The translations under genes and the position numbers were made by a program. A stretch of 64,000 bases of DNA from Oerskovia douganii (GTDB taxonomy: Bacteria > Actinomycetota > Actinomycetes > Actinomycetales > Cellulomonadaceae): the NCBI RefSeq assembly GCF_015142735.1, contig NZ_JACSPN010000004.1, positions 3,209 through 67,208 on the forward strand, in the 5' to 3' direction. This document shows, one piece after another, positions 32,326 through 41,103 of the stretch; the stretch's first letter is position 1, and each line of letters starts with the position of its first letter. The notes beneath the pieces were generated by a model. That model was not told the origin of the DNA, ran no database searches, and saw only the letters and a list, made by a program, of their open reading frames with translations.

Positions 32326-33384
32326 TCATCGCAGGCGATAGGTCAGGTAGCGGCGCAGGGTGCTCTCCCGGTCGAGGACGTGGCGGAGCCCGCGCGTGAG
32401 GATCTCGTCGCGGCGTCCGGCTGCTCGTCGACGCGCTGCGCCGTCGGCGAGGTCGTGGTCGTCGTGCGCCCCGACGACCACGTCGAGCAGGTCTCGGTCC
32501 GCACGGGCGAGCGGGTCGGGGGCGTGCGGTGCGAGGGCGAGCCAGCCGACGGTCTCGCGCGCGAGGTGCTCTCGCTCCCCCGGCCCCCAGGACGCGGGCT
32601 CGGGACGTCGCAGCGCCGCCGCGAGCAGGTGGACCCGGAGGATCTTGACCGTCAGCGCGGTCCGCTGCTCCTCGGCGACCTCGGCGAGCCAGGGCCGTCC
32701 GCGCAGGTCACGGACGGGCGCCAGCTCGATCTCGAGCGGCATCGCGGTGGTCGAGGTCCGCGACGAGGCGTCAGCACCGATCACGTACGCGGGGGCTCGG
32801 GACGCGAGGTCGACCCGGTGCCCGCTCGTCCAGAGCCGGGCGCTGAGCGCCAGGTCCTCGCCCGACCGCAGTCCCGGCGTGAACCGGAGCCCGCCGTCCT
32901 CGAGCACGCGACGACGCAGCAGGCCGAGGGGCGCGGTCCGGTAGGCCAACCGGTCGCGCACCATGTCCAGGTTCGAACGCCGCCACGGCCTCACGAGGGG
33001 CGCGTGCACGGCCTCGCCCGACTGGTGCCGCAGCCGCCCCAGGACGACCGCAGCGCCACGATCCGCGAGACGGGACCATGCCGCGAGGGCGCCGGGCTCG
33101 AGGAAGTCGTCCGACCCCATCACGCCGACGAGATCGGCGGTGGCCAGGTCGAGCCCGTGGTTGAAGGGACCGGCCGGGCTGGGCACCCCGTCCGCCAGCT
33201 CCACGACGCGGACGTCGTCGCCGAGGAGGCCTGCGTCGGCCAACCGGCGCTCGATGCCCTCCGCGCCGATCCCGTGGCAGACGACGGTCGTCCGCACCGG
33301 ACCGCCCCGCACGGACGCGACGGCCCTCTCGATCGGTCTCGACGTGTCGTGAACCGCCACGACGAGATCGACGGCAGGCTTCAC
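32326..33384 (-). CDS. GT2 family glycosyltransferase (paralogue of 27788-28882)
   Basis: The 352-residue protein has 'VDLVVAVHDTSRPIERAVAS', 'SPAGPFNHGLDLATADLVG', 'VMGSDDFLEPGAL' and 'LVRPWRRSNLDMVRDRLAYRTAPLG', each matched in the GT2 at 27788-28882, followed by the same helical C-terminal region. Its GTG overlaps the flippase gene stop as GTGA, so it is coupled to that gene. A shared ancestral function with modified specificity is likely. Confidence 0.86.
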   Translation of the reverse strand: MKPAVDLVVAVHDTSRPIERAVASVRGGPVRTTVVCHGIGAEGIERRLADAGLLGDDVRVVELADGVPSPAGPFNHGLDLATADLVGVMGSDDFLEPGALAAWSRLADRGAAVVLGRLRHQSGEAVHAPLVRPWRRSNLDMVRDRLAYRTAPLGLLRRRVLEDGGLRFTPGLRSGEDLALSARLWTSGHRVDLASRAPAYVIGADASSRTSTTAMPLEIELAPVRDLRGRPWLAEVAEEQRTALTVKILRVHLLAAALRRPEPASWGPGEREHLARETVGWLALAPHAPDPLARADRDLLDVVVGAHDDHDLADGAARRRAAGRRDEILTRGLRHVLDRESTLRRYLTYRLR

Positions 33385-35168
33385 CGCGCTTCCGTCAGGC
33401 CGGCGAGCGAGGCCTGGATCGCGAACTCGGGGATGTCCCGGACCAGCTCGTCGAACGTCCCGCGAGCCTCGATCCGTGCGTCCTTCATGAAGCAGACCTG
33501 GTCGGCGTGACGGATCGTCGAGAGCCGGTGCGCCACCGAGATCACCGTCACCTCGCCCTGCAGCTCCTGGATGGCCCGCGTGACGTCGGACTCCGTCTTG
33601 GTGTCGAGCGCGCTCGTGGCCTCGTCGAGCACGAGGACGAGCGGGTCCACGTAGAGAGCACGGGCGATGCCCAGGCGCTGGCGCTGGCCACCGGACAGCG
33701 AGATGCCGCGGTCCCCGATCCGGGCGTGGATACCCCCCTCGCGCGACTCGACCAGCTCGAGCAGCTGTGCACGACGCAACGCCTCGCGCACCCGCTCGGG
33801 GTCGGCGTCGTCACCCCAGGTGAGGGCGACGTTCTGGGCGACGCTCGCGTCGAAGAGCGAGACGTCCTGGGGAACGTAGCCCACCCGAGACCGCCAGGCG
33901 GCCAGCACGTCGACCAGGGGCCGACCGTCCAGGGCGATGGACCCGTCGGAGGGGACGAGCAGGCCGAGCAGCAGGTCCACCAACGTCGACTTGCCCGCTC
34001 CTGACGACCCGACCAGGGCGAGCGAGCTGCCGATCGGGATGGTGAGGTCCACGTCGCGGAGCGCCGGGGTCGTCGCGCCCGGGTACGTGAACGAGACGTC
34101 CCGCAGCTCGAGGACCTGGGGCTCGGCGTCGAGCGGTGCCCGACCGACGGTCTCGGCGTCCGCGACGTAACGCTCGGCGGCCGCGATGTCGGCGAGGACG
34201 GCGGTCACGTGGGGGGCCGACGACGACGTCTGCGTGATGACGGACTGGAACGCCGTGATCGAGGGAACCATGCGGAAGCCGGCGACCCCGAACAGGGCGA
34301 CCGCCGCGAGGGCTCCCTCGGAACCACCGGTGAGGTAGGCGAACCCACCCACCACGACGAAGCCCCCCACGAGCGCCGACTCCAGGACGTACCGCGGGAC
34401 CGCACCCAGGAAGGAGATGTTCGATCGCGCCCGCGTCGAGAACTTGCGCTCGTCGTGGACGACGCGGGCCACCTCGGTCGCCTTGTCGCGGAGCGTGATC
34501 TCCTTGAGCGCGCCGACCATCTCCGTCATGAGGCTCGCGACCCGGAACGACACGTCGCGGTTGACCCGGCCCGCCTGCACCGCTCGCTTCGAGACGCCGA
34601 AGTACAGGAGGGCGCCCACCAGCCCGAGGTACAGCAGCGTGATGGCCGCGGTCGCCGGCTGGGCGACGACGAGCACCCCGAGCACCGCGACGAACGTCAC
34701 GATCTGCGCCGGGAGGCTCACGACGGGCAGGAGGAAGCCCGCCGTCACGTTGGCGATGCCGACGTCGGCCAGCCGTACGAGCTGGGCCGTGCTGCGCTTG
34801 AGCCGCTCGGTCCACGGAGCCCTGATGTAGGCGTCGAACAGGCGGTCGCCGATCTCGAGCTCGTACTCGGCGAAACGACGCGTGGCGGCCCACTGCAGCA
34901 GCACGGCGAGGACGCCCTTGAGGACGATCAGGCCCGAGGCCACGAGAAGGACCGGGACGAAACCTCCCTCGCCGACCGTGCCGACCAACGGGATCTCCAT
35001 GTCCTTGCCGGAGATCATCGGGGTCAGGGTCAGCGCCAGGAGCCCGATCGCCATGATGTCCAGCAGCGCCAGCGCGCTCGTGACGATCACGTACAGCAGG
35101 AGGAATCGACGTCCTCTCGGCGGGAGCAGCGGGAGGAGATTGCGCAGAGTGCGCACGATGAGTTTCAC
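33381..35168 (-). CDS. ABC transporter, fused permease/ATPase (MsbA/PglK-like flippase)
   Basis: The 595-residue half-transporter has an N-terminal six-helix exporter domain (about residues 1-320) and a C-terminal ATPase with Walker A 'VGSSGAGKSTLVDLLLG', Q-loop 'VGYVPQDVSLFD', signature 'SLSGGQRQRLGIARAL' and Walker B 'VLVLDEATSALD'. In glycan clusters this type flips lipid-linked oligosaccharides or glycolipids (PglK, MsbA). It is the third exporter of the window and of a different class from the two Wzm/Wzt-like pairs. GTG at 35168 opens the minus-strand operon 30028-35168 and is divergent from the acyltransferase gene. Confidence 0.9.
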   Translation of the reverse strand: MKLIVRTLRNLLPLLPPRGRRFLLLYVIVTSALALLDIMAIGLLALTLTPMISGKDMEIPLVGTVGEGGFVPVLLVASGLIVLKGVLAVLLQWAATRRFAEYELEIGDRLFDAYIRAPWTERLKRSTAQLVRLADVGIANVTAGFLLPVVSLPAQIVTFVAVLGVLVVAQPATAAITLLYLGLVGALLYFGVSKRAVQAGRVNRDVSFRVASLMTEMVGALKEITLRDKATEVARVVHDERKFSTRARSNISFLGAVPRYVLESALVGGFVVVGGFAYLTGGSEGALAAVALFGVAGFRMVPSITAFQSVITQTSSSAPHVTAVLADIAAAERYVADAETVGRAPLDAEPQVLELRDVSFTYPGATTPALRDVDLTIPIGSSLALVGSSGAGKSTLVDLLLGLLVPSDGSIALDGRPLVDVLAAWRSRVGYVPQDVSLFDASVAQNVALTWGDDADPERVREALRRAQLLELVESREGGIHARIGDRGISLSGGQRQRLGIARALYVDPLVLVLDEATSALDTKTESDVTRAIQELQGEVTVISVAHRLSTIRHADQVCFMKDARIEARGTFDELVRDIPEFAIQASLAGLTEAR

Positions 35169-35255
35169 GTACAGTCCCGTTCGCGTCGAAGGCCGGGTCC
35201 TATCTTGCCACGCGGCGTGTGCCCGACCGACCGTCCCGGGAGCGAACCCGGCTGC

Positions 35256-35261
35256 TAGGGT
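35256..35261 (+). promoter_or_regulatory. Leaderless promoter -10 box (TAGGGT) for the acyltransferase gene
   Basis: TAGGGT ends eight bases before the GTG at 35270; no Shine-Dalgarno sequence is present. Confidence 0.6.
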
Positions 35262-35269
35262 CTGCACCC

Positions 35270-36436
35270 GTGACCTCACGCCCGCCCCTGCCGCCGGTCC
35301 TCGAACGGATGCCGCGGGTCAGCTCGCTCACCGGGCTGCGGTGGTGGGCCGCGTTCGTCGTCTTCCTCTACCACATGGCGGTGTTCGCACCGATCCCGCT
35401 CGAACCGGTCCTGCGCTACGGCCACTACGGCGTCACGTTCTTCTTCGTCCTCTCGGGATTCGTCCTCACCTGGTCGTGGTCGCCCACGGTGGGGGCCACC
35501 ACGTTCTGGTGGCGCCGGTTCGCGCGGATCTATCCGTCGCACATCGTCGCTCTCGCGCTCGCGGTCCCCGTCTTCTACAGCTTCGCCCCGGACCCCGCGC
35601 AGTGGTGGGTCAAGCCTGTCGACGTCGGGGTCCTCCTGCTGTCCGTGCTGCTGCTCCAGGGCTGGTCCCGCGATCCCGCCGTCCTGTTCTCCGGCAACCC
35701 TGCGGCCTGGACGTTGACCTGCGAGGCGTTCTTCTACGCCATGCACCCGCCGATCCAGCGGGTGCTGGCCCGATGGGGTCGTCGCGGAGCGCTGGTCCTG
35801 GCGGCCGGCACGGCAGCCCTCGCGCTCACCTACCGGCTCCTGGCCCTCACCTGGCCGACCCAGTGGTGGGCTGCCCTGCCCTGGCCGATCACCCGCCTCA
35901 CCGAGTTCGTGCTCGGCATGGCGCTCGCCTGGGCCTTCCGCAAGGCATGGCGTCCGCGGGTCGCTGCCTCGGTCGGGTACCTCGCCGTCGCCGCGGTCGT
36001 GGGAGCGGTCGTCCTCGGGGTCCGTCACCCCGAGGTCCCCGGGGTCCGCCTGCTCCTGGGGTCGGCGAACGAGCTCGTCATGCTCGCCTGCGCGGTGGCC
36101 ATCGTCGCCGTCGCGGCCCGTGACCTGCGCGGGGGCAGGTCGTTGCTCCGCAAGCGATGGCTCGTCACGCTCGGAGAGTGGTCCTACACCTTCTACCTCG
36201 TCCACGCGACGATCATCTACGTCCTGCTGGCCCAGTTCGGGCGCCAGGCGCTGTCGTGGAACAACCTCTGGTGGTACGCGGCGGCCTTCGTGGTGGCCCT
36301 GGCGGCCTCTGCGCTCATGCACCGACTGGTCGAGCGGCCTGCCGAGCGTCGCATGCGTGGGTGGTGGGACGCCCGCCTCGCCGCGCGGGAAGAACGCGCG
36401 GCCGCCCCGGCGCCGGTCGCCTCGCCCGAGCGCTGA
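35270..36436 (+). CDS. Acyltransferase 3 family membrane O-acyltransferase (OafA-like)
   Basis: The 388-residue polytopic protein has 'LTGLRWWAAFVVFLYHM' with the catalytic-type histidine in helix 1, 'GVTFFFVLSGFVLTWSW', 'RRFARIYPSHIVALAL' (conserved Arg) and about ten membrane helices, all typical of acyltransferase 3. These proteins O-acetylate or O-acylate surface glycans from the membrane. The fused SGNH domain of long OafA proteins is absent. Its stop (TGA) directly abuts the convergent stop of the next gene, forming TGATCA with no spacer. Confidence 0.9.
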   Translation: MTSRPPLPPVLERMPRVSSLTGLRWWAAFVVFLYHMAVFAPIPLEPVLRYGHYGVTFFFVLSGFVLTWSWSPTVGATTFWWRRFARIYPSHIVALALAVPVFYSFAPDPAQWWVKPVDVGVLLLSVLLLQGWSRDPAVLFSGNPAAWTLTCEAFFYAMHPPIQRVLARWGRRGALVLAAGTAALALTYRLLALTWPTQWWAALPWPITRLTEFVLGMALAWAFRKAWRPRVAASVGYLAVAAVVGAVVLGVRHPEVPGVRLLLGSANELVMLACAVAIVAVAARDLRGGRSLLRKRWLVTLGEWSYTFYLVHATIIYVLLAQFGRQALSWNNLWWYAAAFVVALAASALMHRLVERPAERRMRGWWDARLAAREERAAAPAPVASPER

Positions 36437-37684
36437 TCAGACCTGCGCGGGAACGCCCAGGAAGCCCGCGAGGGCACGGGCCGACGCCCGACCGTCGTGC
36501 ACGTCCCGGACGAACCCCGGACCACGCGCCGCCACCTCCCGCGCACCCTCACGATCCTCGAGCAACCCCAGGATCACACCCTCCAGCGTCTCGACCGTCG
36601 CCTCGACGATCGGCACCTCACCCCCCGTGACCCCCCGCACATGACCACGCACCTGCTCGTCCACGTGCGAGACCACCACCCGTCCCGCAGCCATCGCCTC
36701 GCACGCGGCGACCCCATAGCTCCCGATCCGGAACTGGTCGAGCACGATGTCCGCACCCCGATAGATGGCCGGCATCTCTGCGGAGGGGACACCGTGAACG
36801 GCGCGGTACTCGATCAACCCACGGCTCTCGAGGTCCGCCAGGACGGGCTCGATGAGCGACGTGCCCTTGATGACGCCGCTGCTCGGCACGTGGACGACGA
36901 CCGGGACCGGCCGTTCCAGCGGAGGCTCGTCCGTCGCCCACACGGCAGGCTCGACGACCACGGGGAGCCAGGTCGCCCACGGTACGTCGAGCAGCAGGTC
37001 AGGGGTCGAGACGAACACGGGCAGCCCCGACGCCTCCAGGCCTTCCCTGTTGCGGCGCGCGAGCGCCTCCAGGGCAGGCACGTCCTTCCACCCGTCGTCG
37101 CGGAAGGGTGACCACGGTGCCGCGGCCGCGTGCCGGCTCGGCAACCGGACCTCGCTCCCGTGGCACACCATCGCGACCGAGACGCCGTGCGAGGCCAGGT
37201 CCCGCGCCTCGGAGAACGCCGAACCGTCACCCGACCGAGGGAACAGCGGGCGACAGGCCTCGATCAGGACGTGCGAGAACCGCTCGACGGCGCGCCGCTG
37301 CTCCTGCTGCCACGACCTCGACGAGGAGTACACGAACTGGGGCACCGCGTAGTCGACCGGGAACGCGAACCCCCCTGCGGGGAGGACCGCCGCCATGTTC
37401 ACCGCCGCCACCCCGGGCAGCCGCTCCGCGGCACGGGCCCACCGGTATCCCTGTCCCGCGTAGTTGGCCGGGGCGATGTACAGCCGGACGTCGGCGCGGG
37501 GCACCTGCAACGGTCCAGGGCGCCGCGCGGCGGTACCGAGGACGAGGACGGCGAGATGCTCGCCGATCGCCGCTGGCAGGTGCTCCATGAGCCACGTGAC
37601 CGCGCGACGGCCCCGTGCCGGCATCCTCTGGTAGAGGCCGACCGCGCCCCGGACCAGCGCGCCACGCGCGGTAGCCACGTTCAC
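36437..37684 (-). CDS. GT-B glycosyltransferase, gene-converted tandem copy B
   Basis: The 415-residue protein has 'APANYAGQGYRWARAAERLPGVAAV' at the N-terminal lobe, 'MVCHGSEVRLPSRHAA', and a GT4/GT1-like donor lobe with 'VVHVPSSGVIKGTSLI', 'YRGADIVLDQFRIGSYGVAACEAMAAGR'. I cannot name a subfamily. It starts with GTG in a GTGA overlap with the upstream copy. Long stretches are base-for-base identical to that copy, including 488 bases in the C-terminal half, while the N-terminus and a central segment differ. Substrate unknown. Confidence 0.85.
   Translation of the reverse strand: MNVATARGALVRGAVGLYQRMPARGRRAVTWLMEHLPAAIGEHLAVLVLGTAARRPGPLQVPRADVRLYIAPANYAGQGYRWARAAERLPGVAAVNMAAVLPAGGFAFPVDYAVPQFVYSSSRSWQQEQRRAVERFSHVLIEACRPLFPRSGDGSAFSEARDLASHGVSVAMVCHGSEVRLPSRHAAAAPWSPFRDDGWKDVPALEALARRNREGLEASGLPVFVSTPDLLLDVPWATWLPVVVEPAVWATDEPPLERPVPVVVHVPSSGVIKGTSLIEPVLADLESRGLIEYRAVHGVPSAEMPAIYRGADIVLDQFRIGSYGVAACEAMAAGRVVVSHVDEQVRGHVRGVTGGEVPIVEATVETLEGVILGLLEDREGAREVAARGPGFVRDVHDGRASARALAGFLGVPAQV
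36477..36964. repeat. 488-bp exact direct repeat, copy 1 (within glycosyltransferase copy B)
   Basis: By reading both copies base by base, this block is identical to 37733-38220 at a constant offset of 1256. The next roughly 75 bases differ at only a few positions. Confidence 0.9.
37121..37279. repeat. 159-bp exact direct repeat, copy 1
   Basis: Identical to 38377-38535, again at offset 1256. It is separated from the 488-bp block by about 80 clearly divergent bases. Confidence 0.88.
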
Positions 37685-38943
37685 GGCGCGTCGACCTCCG
37701 TCGCGGGAACGCCGAGGAAGTCCGCGAGGGCGCGGGCCGACGCCCGACCGTCGTGCACGTCCCGGACGAACCCCGGACCACGCGCCGCCACCTCCCGCGC
37801 ACCCTCACGATCCTCGAGCAACCCCAGGATCACACCCTCCAGCGTCTCGACCGTCGCCTCGACGATCGGCACCTCACCCCCCGTGACCCCCCGCACATGA
37901 CCACGCACCTGCTCGTCCACGTGCGAGACCACCACCCGTCCCGCAGCCATCGCCTCGCACGCGGCGACCCCATAGCTCCCGATCCGGAACTGGTCGAGCA
38001 CGATGTCCGCACCCCGATAGATGGCCGGCATCTCTGCGGAGGGGACACCGTGAACGGCGCGGTACTCGATCAACCCACGGCTCTCGAGGTCCGCCAGGAC
38101 GGGCTCGATGAGCGACGTGCCCTTGATGACGCCGCTGCTCGGCACGTGGACGACGACCGGGACCGGCCGTTCCAGCGGAGGCTCGTCCGTCGCCCACACG
38201 GCAGGCTCGACGACCACGGGAAGCCAGGTCGCCCACGGTACGTCGAGCAGCAGGTCAGGGGTCGAGACGAGCACGGGCAGCCCCGACGCCTCGATACCCG
38301 CACGGTTGCGTCGCGCCTGCTCCTCGAGAAAGGCGACGTCCGGCCAGTCGGTCTCGAGGAAGGGGGACCACCGGGACGCGGCCGCGTGCCGGCTCGGCAA
38401 CCGGACCTCGCTCCCGTGGCACACCATCGCGACCGAGACGCCGTGCGAGGCCAGGTCCCGCGCCTCGGAGAACGCCGAACCGTCACCCGACCGAGGGAAC
38501 AGCGGGCGACAGGCCTCGATCAGGACGTGCGAGAAGCCCCGCCGGACCGCCTTGCGTTGGGTGTGCGCCCAGGTCGCCGAGGCGGAGTAGACGTCCTGCG
38601 CGACCACGTGGTCGGCCGGGAAGGCGAACGCCCCGTGCGAGACGGTCGCCATGCTCACCGCCGCCACCCCGGGCAGCCGCTCCGCGGCACGGGCCCACCG
38701 TGTCCCCTGTCCCGCGGAGTTGGCCGGGCCGACGTAGAGCCGGACGGGCGCGACGGGGGCGGCCACGGGAGGGGGCACGGCGGCCCCCACCCCCGGCAGG
38801 GACGCGGCCAGGGCCGTCTGCCACGTCGTCGGCAGACCGTCACGGAGCACCTCGATCGGGCGGCGGACGCTTCGCGGCAAGGACGCATAGCCCTGCACCA
38901 TCGATTCACCGAGTGCCCGGCGCGCGCGGGCGAGCCCGGTCAT
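37681..38943 (-). CDS. GT-B glycosyltransferase, gene-converted tandem copy A
   Basis: The 420-residue protein is homologous over its full length to copy B just downstream, with the same 'FSHVLIEACRPLFPRSGDGS', 'HGSEVRLPS' and 'GVIKGTSLIEP' blocks. It differs at the N-terminal 100 residues ('ALAASLPGVGAAVPPPVAAPV' region) and around 'LETDWPDVAFLEEQARRN'. ATG at 38943 overlaps the stop of the upstream GT4 gene (ATGA). The alternation of identical and divergent DNA suggests recent gene conversion that left donor- or acceptor-determining segments distinct. Confidence 0.85.
   Translation of the reverse strand: MTGLARARRALGESMVQGYASLPRSVRRPIEVLRDGLPTTWQTALAASLPGVGAAVPPPVAAPVAPVRLYVGPANSAGQGTRWARAAERLPGVAAVSMATVSHGAFAFPADHVVAQDVYSASATWAHTQRKAVRRGFSHVLIEACRPLFPRSGDGSAFSEARDLASHGVSVAMVCHGSEVRLPSRHAAASRWSPFLETDWPDVAFLEEQARRNRAGIEASGLPVLVSTPDLLLDVPWATWLPVVVEPAVWATDEPPLERPVPVVVHVPSSGVIKGTSLIEPVLADLESRGLIEYRAVHGVPSAEMPAIYRGADIVLDQFRIGSYGVAACEAMAAGRVVVSHVDEQVRGHVRGVTGGEVPIVEATVETLEGVILGLLEDREGAREVAARGPGFVRDVHDGRASARALADFLGVPATEVDAP
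37733..38220. repeat. 488-bp exact direct repeat, copy 2 (within glycosyltransferase copy A)
   Basis: Partner of 36477-36964, on the same strand and in the same reading frame of the paralogous gene. Confidence 0.9.
38377..38535. repeat. 159-bp exact direct repeat, copy 2
   Basis: Partner of 37121-37279. A third shorter identical stretch (about 46 bases, 37399-37444 and 38655-38700) follows further along. Confidence 0.88.
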
Positions 38944-40148
38944 GCCACAACCCCGTCGGGTACGGTGCGTCGGCCGACCGCTGCCAGCACGACGTCGGCC
39001 GCGGCCCGGCCGGTGCTCTCGGCAGAGGCGTTCTGCACGGCCCACGACGCGAGCCTGTGCCGCGTGCCGGCCGTGGGCTCCTGGCGGAGCAGCTCGATCA
39101 TCTCGTCGGCCACCTCGTCGACGTCGTAGTCCGTGGACACGCCGAGGGCGTGCTGCGACAACGCCTCGCGCACCGGCCCGGGCCCCGCGAAGAGGACCGG
39201 CGTCCCCGACGCCACCCCCGCGAAGACCTTCGTCGGGAAGGCGAAGTCGTACCCCTGCTCGGGGCGCATGCTCACCAGGCAGGCCCGGGCTCCACGGAGC
39301 CACTGGGCGGCCACCGCAGGCGGGGCGACCGGCAGGAACCTGACACGTTCACCCCCGTCCGGCAAGGACGCGGCCACCTCCTGGAGCGCCTCCCAGGCGC
39401 TGCCCTGCCCGAGGAAGACCAGGTTCGCATCGGGCACGGCCGCCTGGACACGCGGCATCGCCCGGACGAAGATGTCGGCTCCCTGCCACTCCGAGGTGGT
39501 GCCGGCGTACACCGCGTAGGGGCCCGTCGGCGCGTCCTGGTGCGGCGTACCGGCATCGGTGAAGACACCTGTGTCGATTCCGTTGCGGACCACGGCCACG
39601 TCCCGCGCACCGAGCGCACGCACCCGTCCCGCCACACCGTCGTTGATCGCGATGACCCGGCGGGCGCCGGACAGGGCCCACTTCTCGAGCCGCCGGAGGA
39701 CCGAGACCACGGGTCCGGAAGCCCCCGTCGACGTCGCAGCATCCGACCAGACGTCGGCCGCGTAGTAGACGTAGGGCACCCGACGGATCGCGCAGACCAC
39801 GCGCGTCACGACACCCGTCGTGGGTGGCGGCTCCGCGACGACGACGTCCGGCCGCCGGCACAGGAGGAGGCGGAAGAAGAGCGGGAGGTCGAAGCTCATG
39901 TACTGGACGTACCCCCGGACGTAGCCCGTCCGGTCGCGCAGCACCGGCCAACGGCGCACCCGGGCCCCCGGCGTCGAGCGGCCGGACGCCGCCGACGAGC
40001 CCCGGTGAGGGCGGACGGTGAGGACCGTGACGTCGGCACCGCGGTCGTCCAGAGCCTTGACGAGAGCGGACAACCTGAACGAGGCGGCGGCAGGCTCCGG
40101 GGCGAAGATCCGGCTGACGACCGTGACCCGTGGCGTGCGAGCGCTCAT
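38940..40148 (-). CDS. GT4 family glycosyltransferase (WcaI/WbuB-like)
   Basis: The 402-residue GT-B enzyme opens with 'VVSRIFAPEPAAASFRLSAL', typical of WcaI/WbuB-type transferases, has 'VRNGIDTGVF' at the linker, and 'YAGTTSEWQGADIFV' plus 'FPTKVFAGVASGTPVLFAG' in the donor lobe (the glutamate of 'FPTKVFE' is replaced by alanine-glycine in this copy). It acts on a lipid-linked acceptor in the cytoplasm. ATGA overlaps join it to the genes on both sides, so the run 36437-41101 is one tightly coupled operon. Confidence 0.88.
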   Translation of the reverse strand: MSARTPRVTVVSRIFAPEPAAASFRLSALVKALDDRGADVTVLTVRPHRGSSAASGRSTPGARVRRWPVLRDRTGYVRGYVQYMSFDLPLFFRLLLCRRPDVVVAEPPPTTGVVTRVVCAIRRVPYVYYAADVWSDAATSTGASGPVVSVLRRLEKWALSGARRVIAINDGVAGRVRALGARDVAVVRNGIDTGVFTDAGTPHQDAPTGPYAVYAGTTSEWQGADIFVRAMPRVQAAVPDANLVFLGQGSAWEALQEVAASLPDGGERVRFLPVAPPAVAAQWLRGARACLVSMRPEQGYDFAFPTKVFAGVASGTPVLFAGPGPVREALSQHALGVSTDYDVDEVADEMIELLRQEPTAGTRHRLASWAVQNASAESTGRAAADVVLAAVGRRTVPDGVVA

Positions 40149-41101
40149 ACGAAGGGCGCCAGGTTGGGCTTGTCGGGGCTCTCCTGGATGTCGAGCTGCA
40201 ACGACGAGACGAGCATCTGGACGCCCAGGACGAACGGGGTGACGGCGAGCAGCACCGTCCCGGCGGTCGCCGGCGTCGAGTTCCAGGTCGCCGCGATCGT
40301 CCAGACGCCGGCGGCGACGCCCACGAACGTCAGGAACATCCCCATGAAGAGAAGCAGGGCGACCGGGGAGAACGACCACAGGACGTAGCGGTACCACAGC
40401 CGGTACCAGTAGCCCCGGAAGAGGAGGCTCATCAGCTCGGGGACGACCTTGCCCAACCTGATGCTCGACACCTCGTTCCCGTAGACCGCAGGGATGGGCA
40501 CGTCGACCGCCGAGGTACCCGCGACGTTCAGGTGGATGAGCAGGTCGTTCTCGAAGCTGTACCGCTCCGAGACGCGGTCCAGGTCGATCTTCTCGAGCAC
40601 CGACGTCCGGACCGCGGTGTAGCCGTTCTGCGGGTCGAACAGGTGCCAGTACCCGGACGCGAACTTCGTCATGAACGAGAGCACGACGTTGCCGAAGACA
40701 CGGTGCCGTGGCATGCCGACGTAGGAGTCGGGACGGAAGAAGCGGTTGGCCTTGGCGAACCCGAAGCCGCCCGAGGTCACCTGGTCGAGCAGGTCGGGCA
40801 GGTAGGAAGGATCCATCTGTGCGTCACCGGCCATGACGACGTCGACGTCCGCCCCCCTCTCCATGGCGGCCCGGTGCCCCGTGATGATCGCCCCGCCCAC
40901 GCCCTTGTTGACCTCGTGCCTGATGAGCACGACCCGGGGGTCGTCCGACGACTTCGCTGCCTCGGACGTCCCGTCCGGGCTGCAGTCGTCGACGATCACG
41001 ATGTGGTCGACGAAGTCGGGCATGGTGTCGATGACCGTACGGATCATCGACTCCTCCTTGTAGGCCGGGACCACTGCCGCGATCCTCGCTCCCTTGTACA
41101 T
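40145..41101 (-). CDS. GT2 polyprenyl-phosphate glycosyltransferase (GtrB/DPM1-like)
   Basis: The 318-residue protein has 'IAAVVPAYKEESMIRTVI', 'VIVDDCSPDGTSEAA', 'VVMAGDAQMDPSYLPDLL' (Asp93, Asp97), a catalytic 'FDPQNGYTAVR' and two C-terminal membrane helices ('VALLLFMGMFLTFVGVAAG', 'AGTVLLAVTPFVLGVQML'). Enzymes of this type load a sugar onto polyprenyl phosphate. The gene lies two bases after a GtrA flippase gene, the classic GtrA-GtrB pairing, so the lipid-linked sugar is probably flipped for use outside the membrane. Confidence 0.9.
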   Translation of the reverse strand: MYKGARIAAVVPAYKEESMIRTVIDTMPDFVDHIVIVDDCSPDGTSEAAKSSDDPRVVLIRHEVNKGVGGAIITGHRAAMERGADVDVVMAGDAQMDPSYLPDLLDQVTSGGFGFAKANRFFRPDSYVGMPRHRVFGNVVLSFMTKFASGYWHLFDPQNGYTAVRTSVLEKIDLDRVSERYSFENDLLIHLNVAGTSAVDVPIPAVYGNEVSSIRLGKVVPELMSLLFRGYWYRLWYRYVLWSFSPVALLLFMGMFLTFVGVAAGVWTIAATWNSTPATAGTVLLAVTPFVLGVQMLVSSLQLDIQESPDKPNLAPFV

Positions 41102-41103
41102 TC

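Noticed and set aside
36477-38535. The exact repeats as a mobile element or CRISPR-like array
   Set aside because: They lie in-frame inside paralogous genes at a single constant offset, with no inverted ends, transposase or spacer structure.
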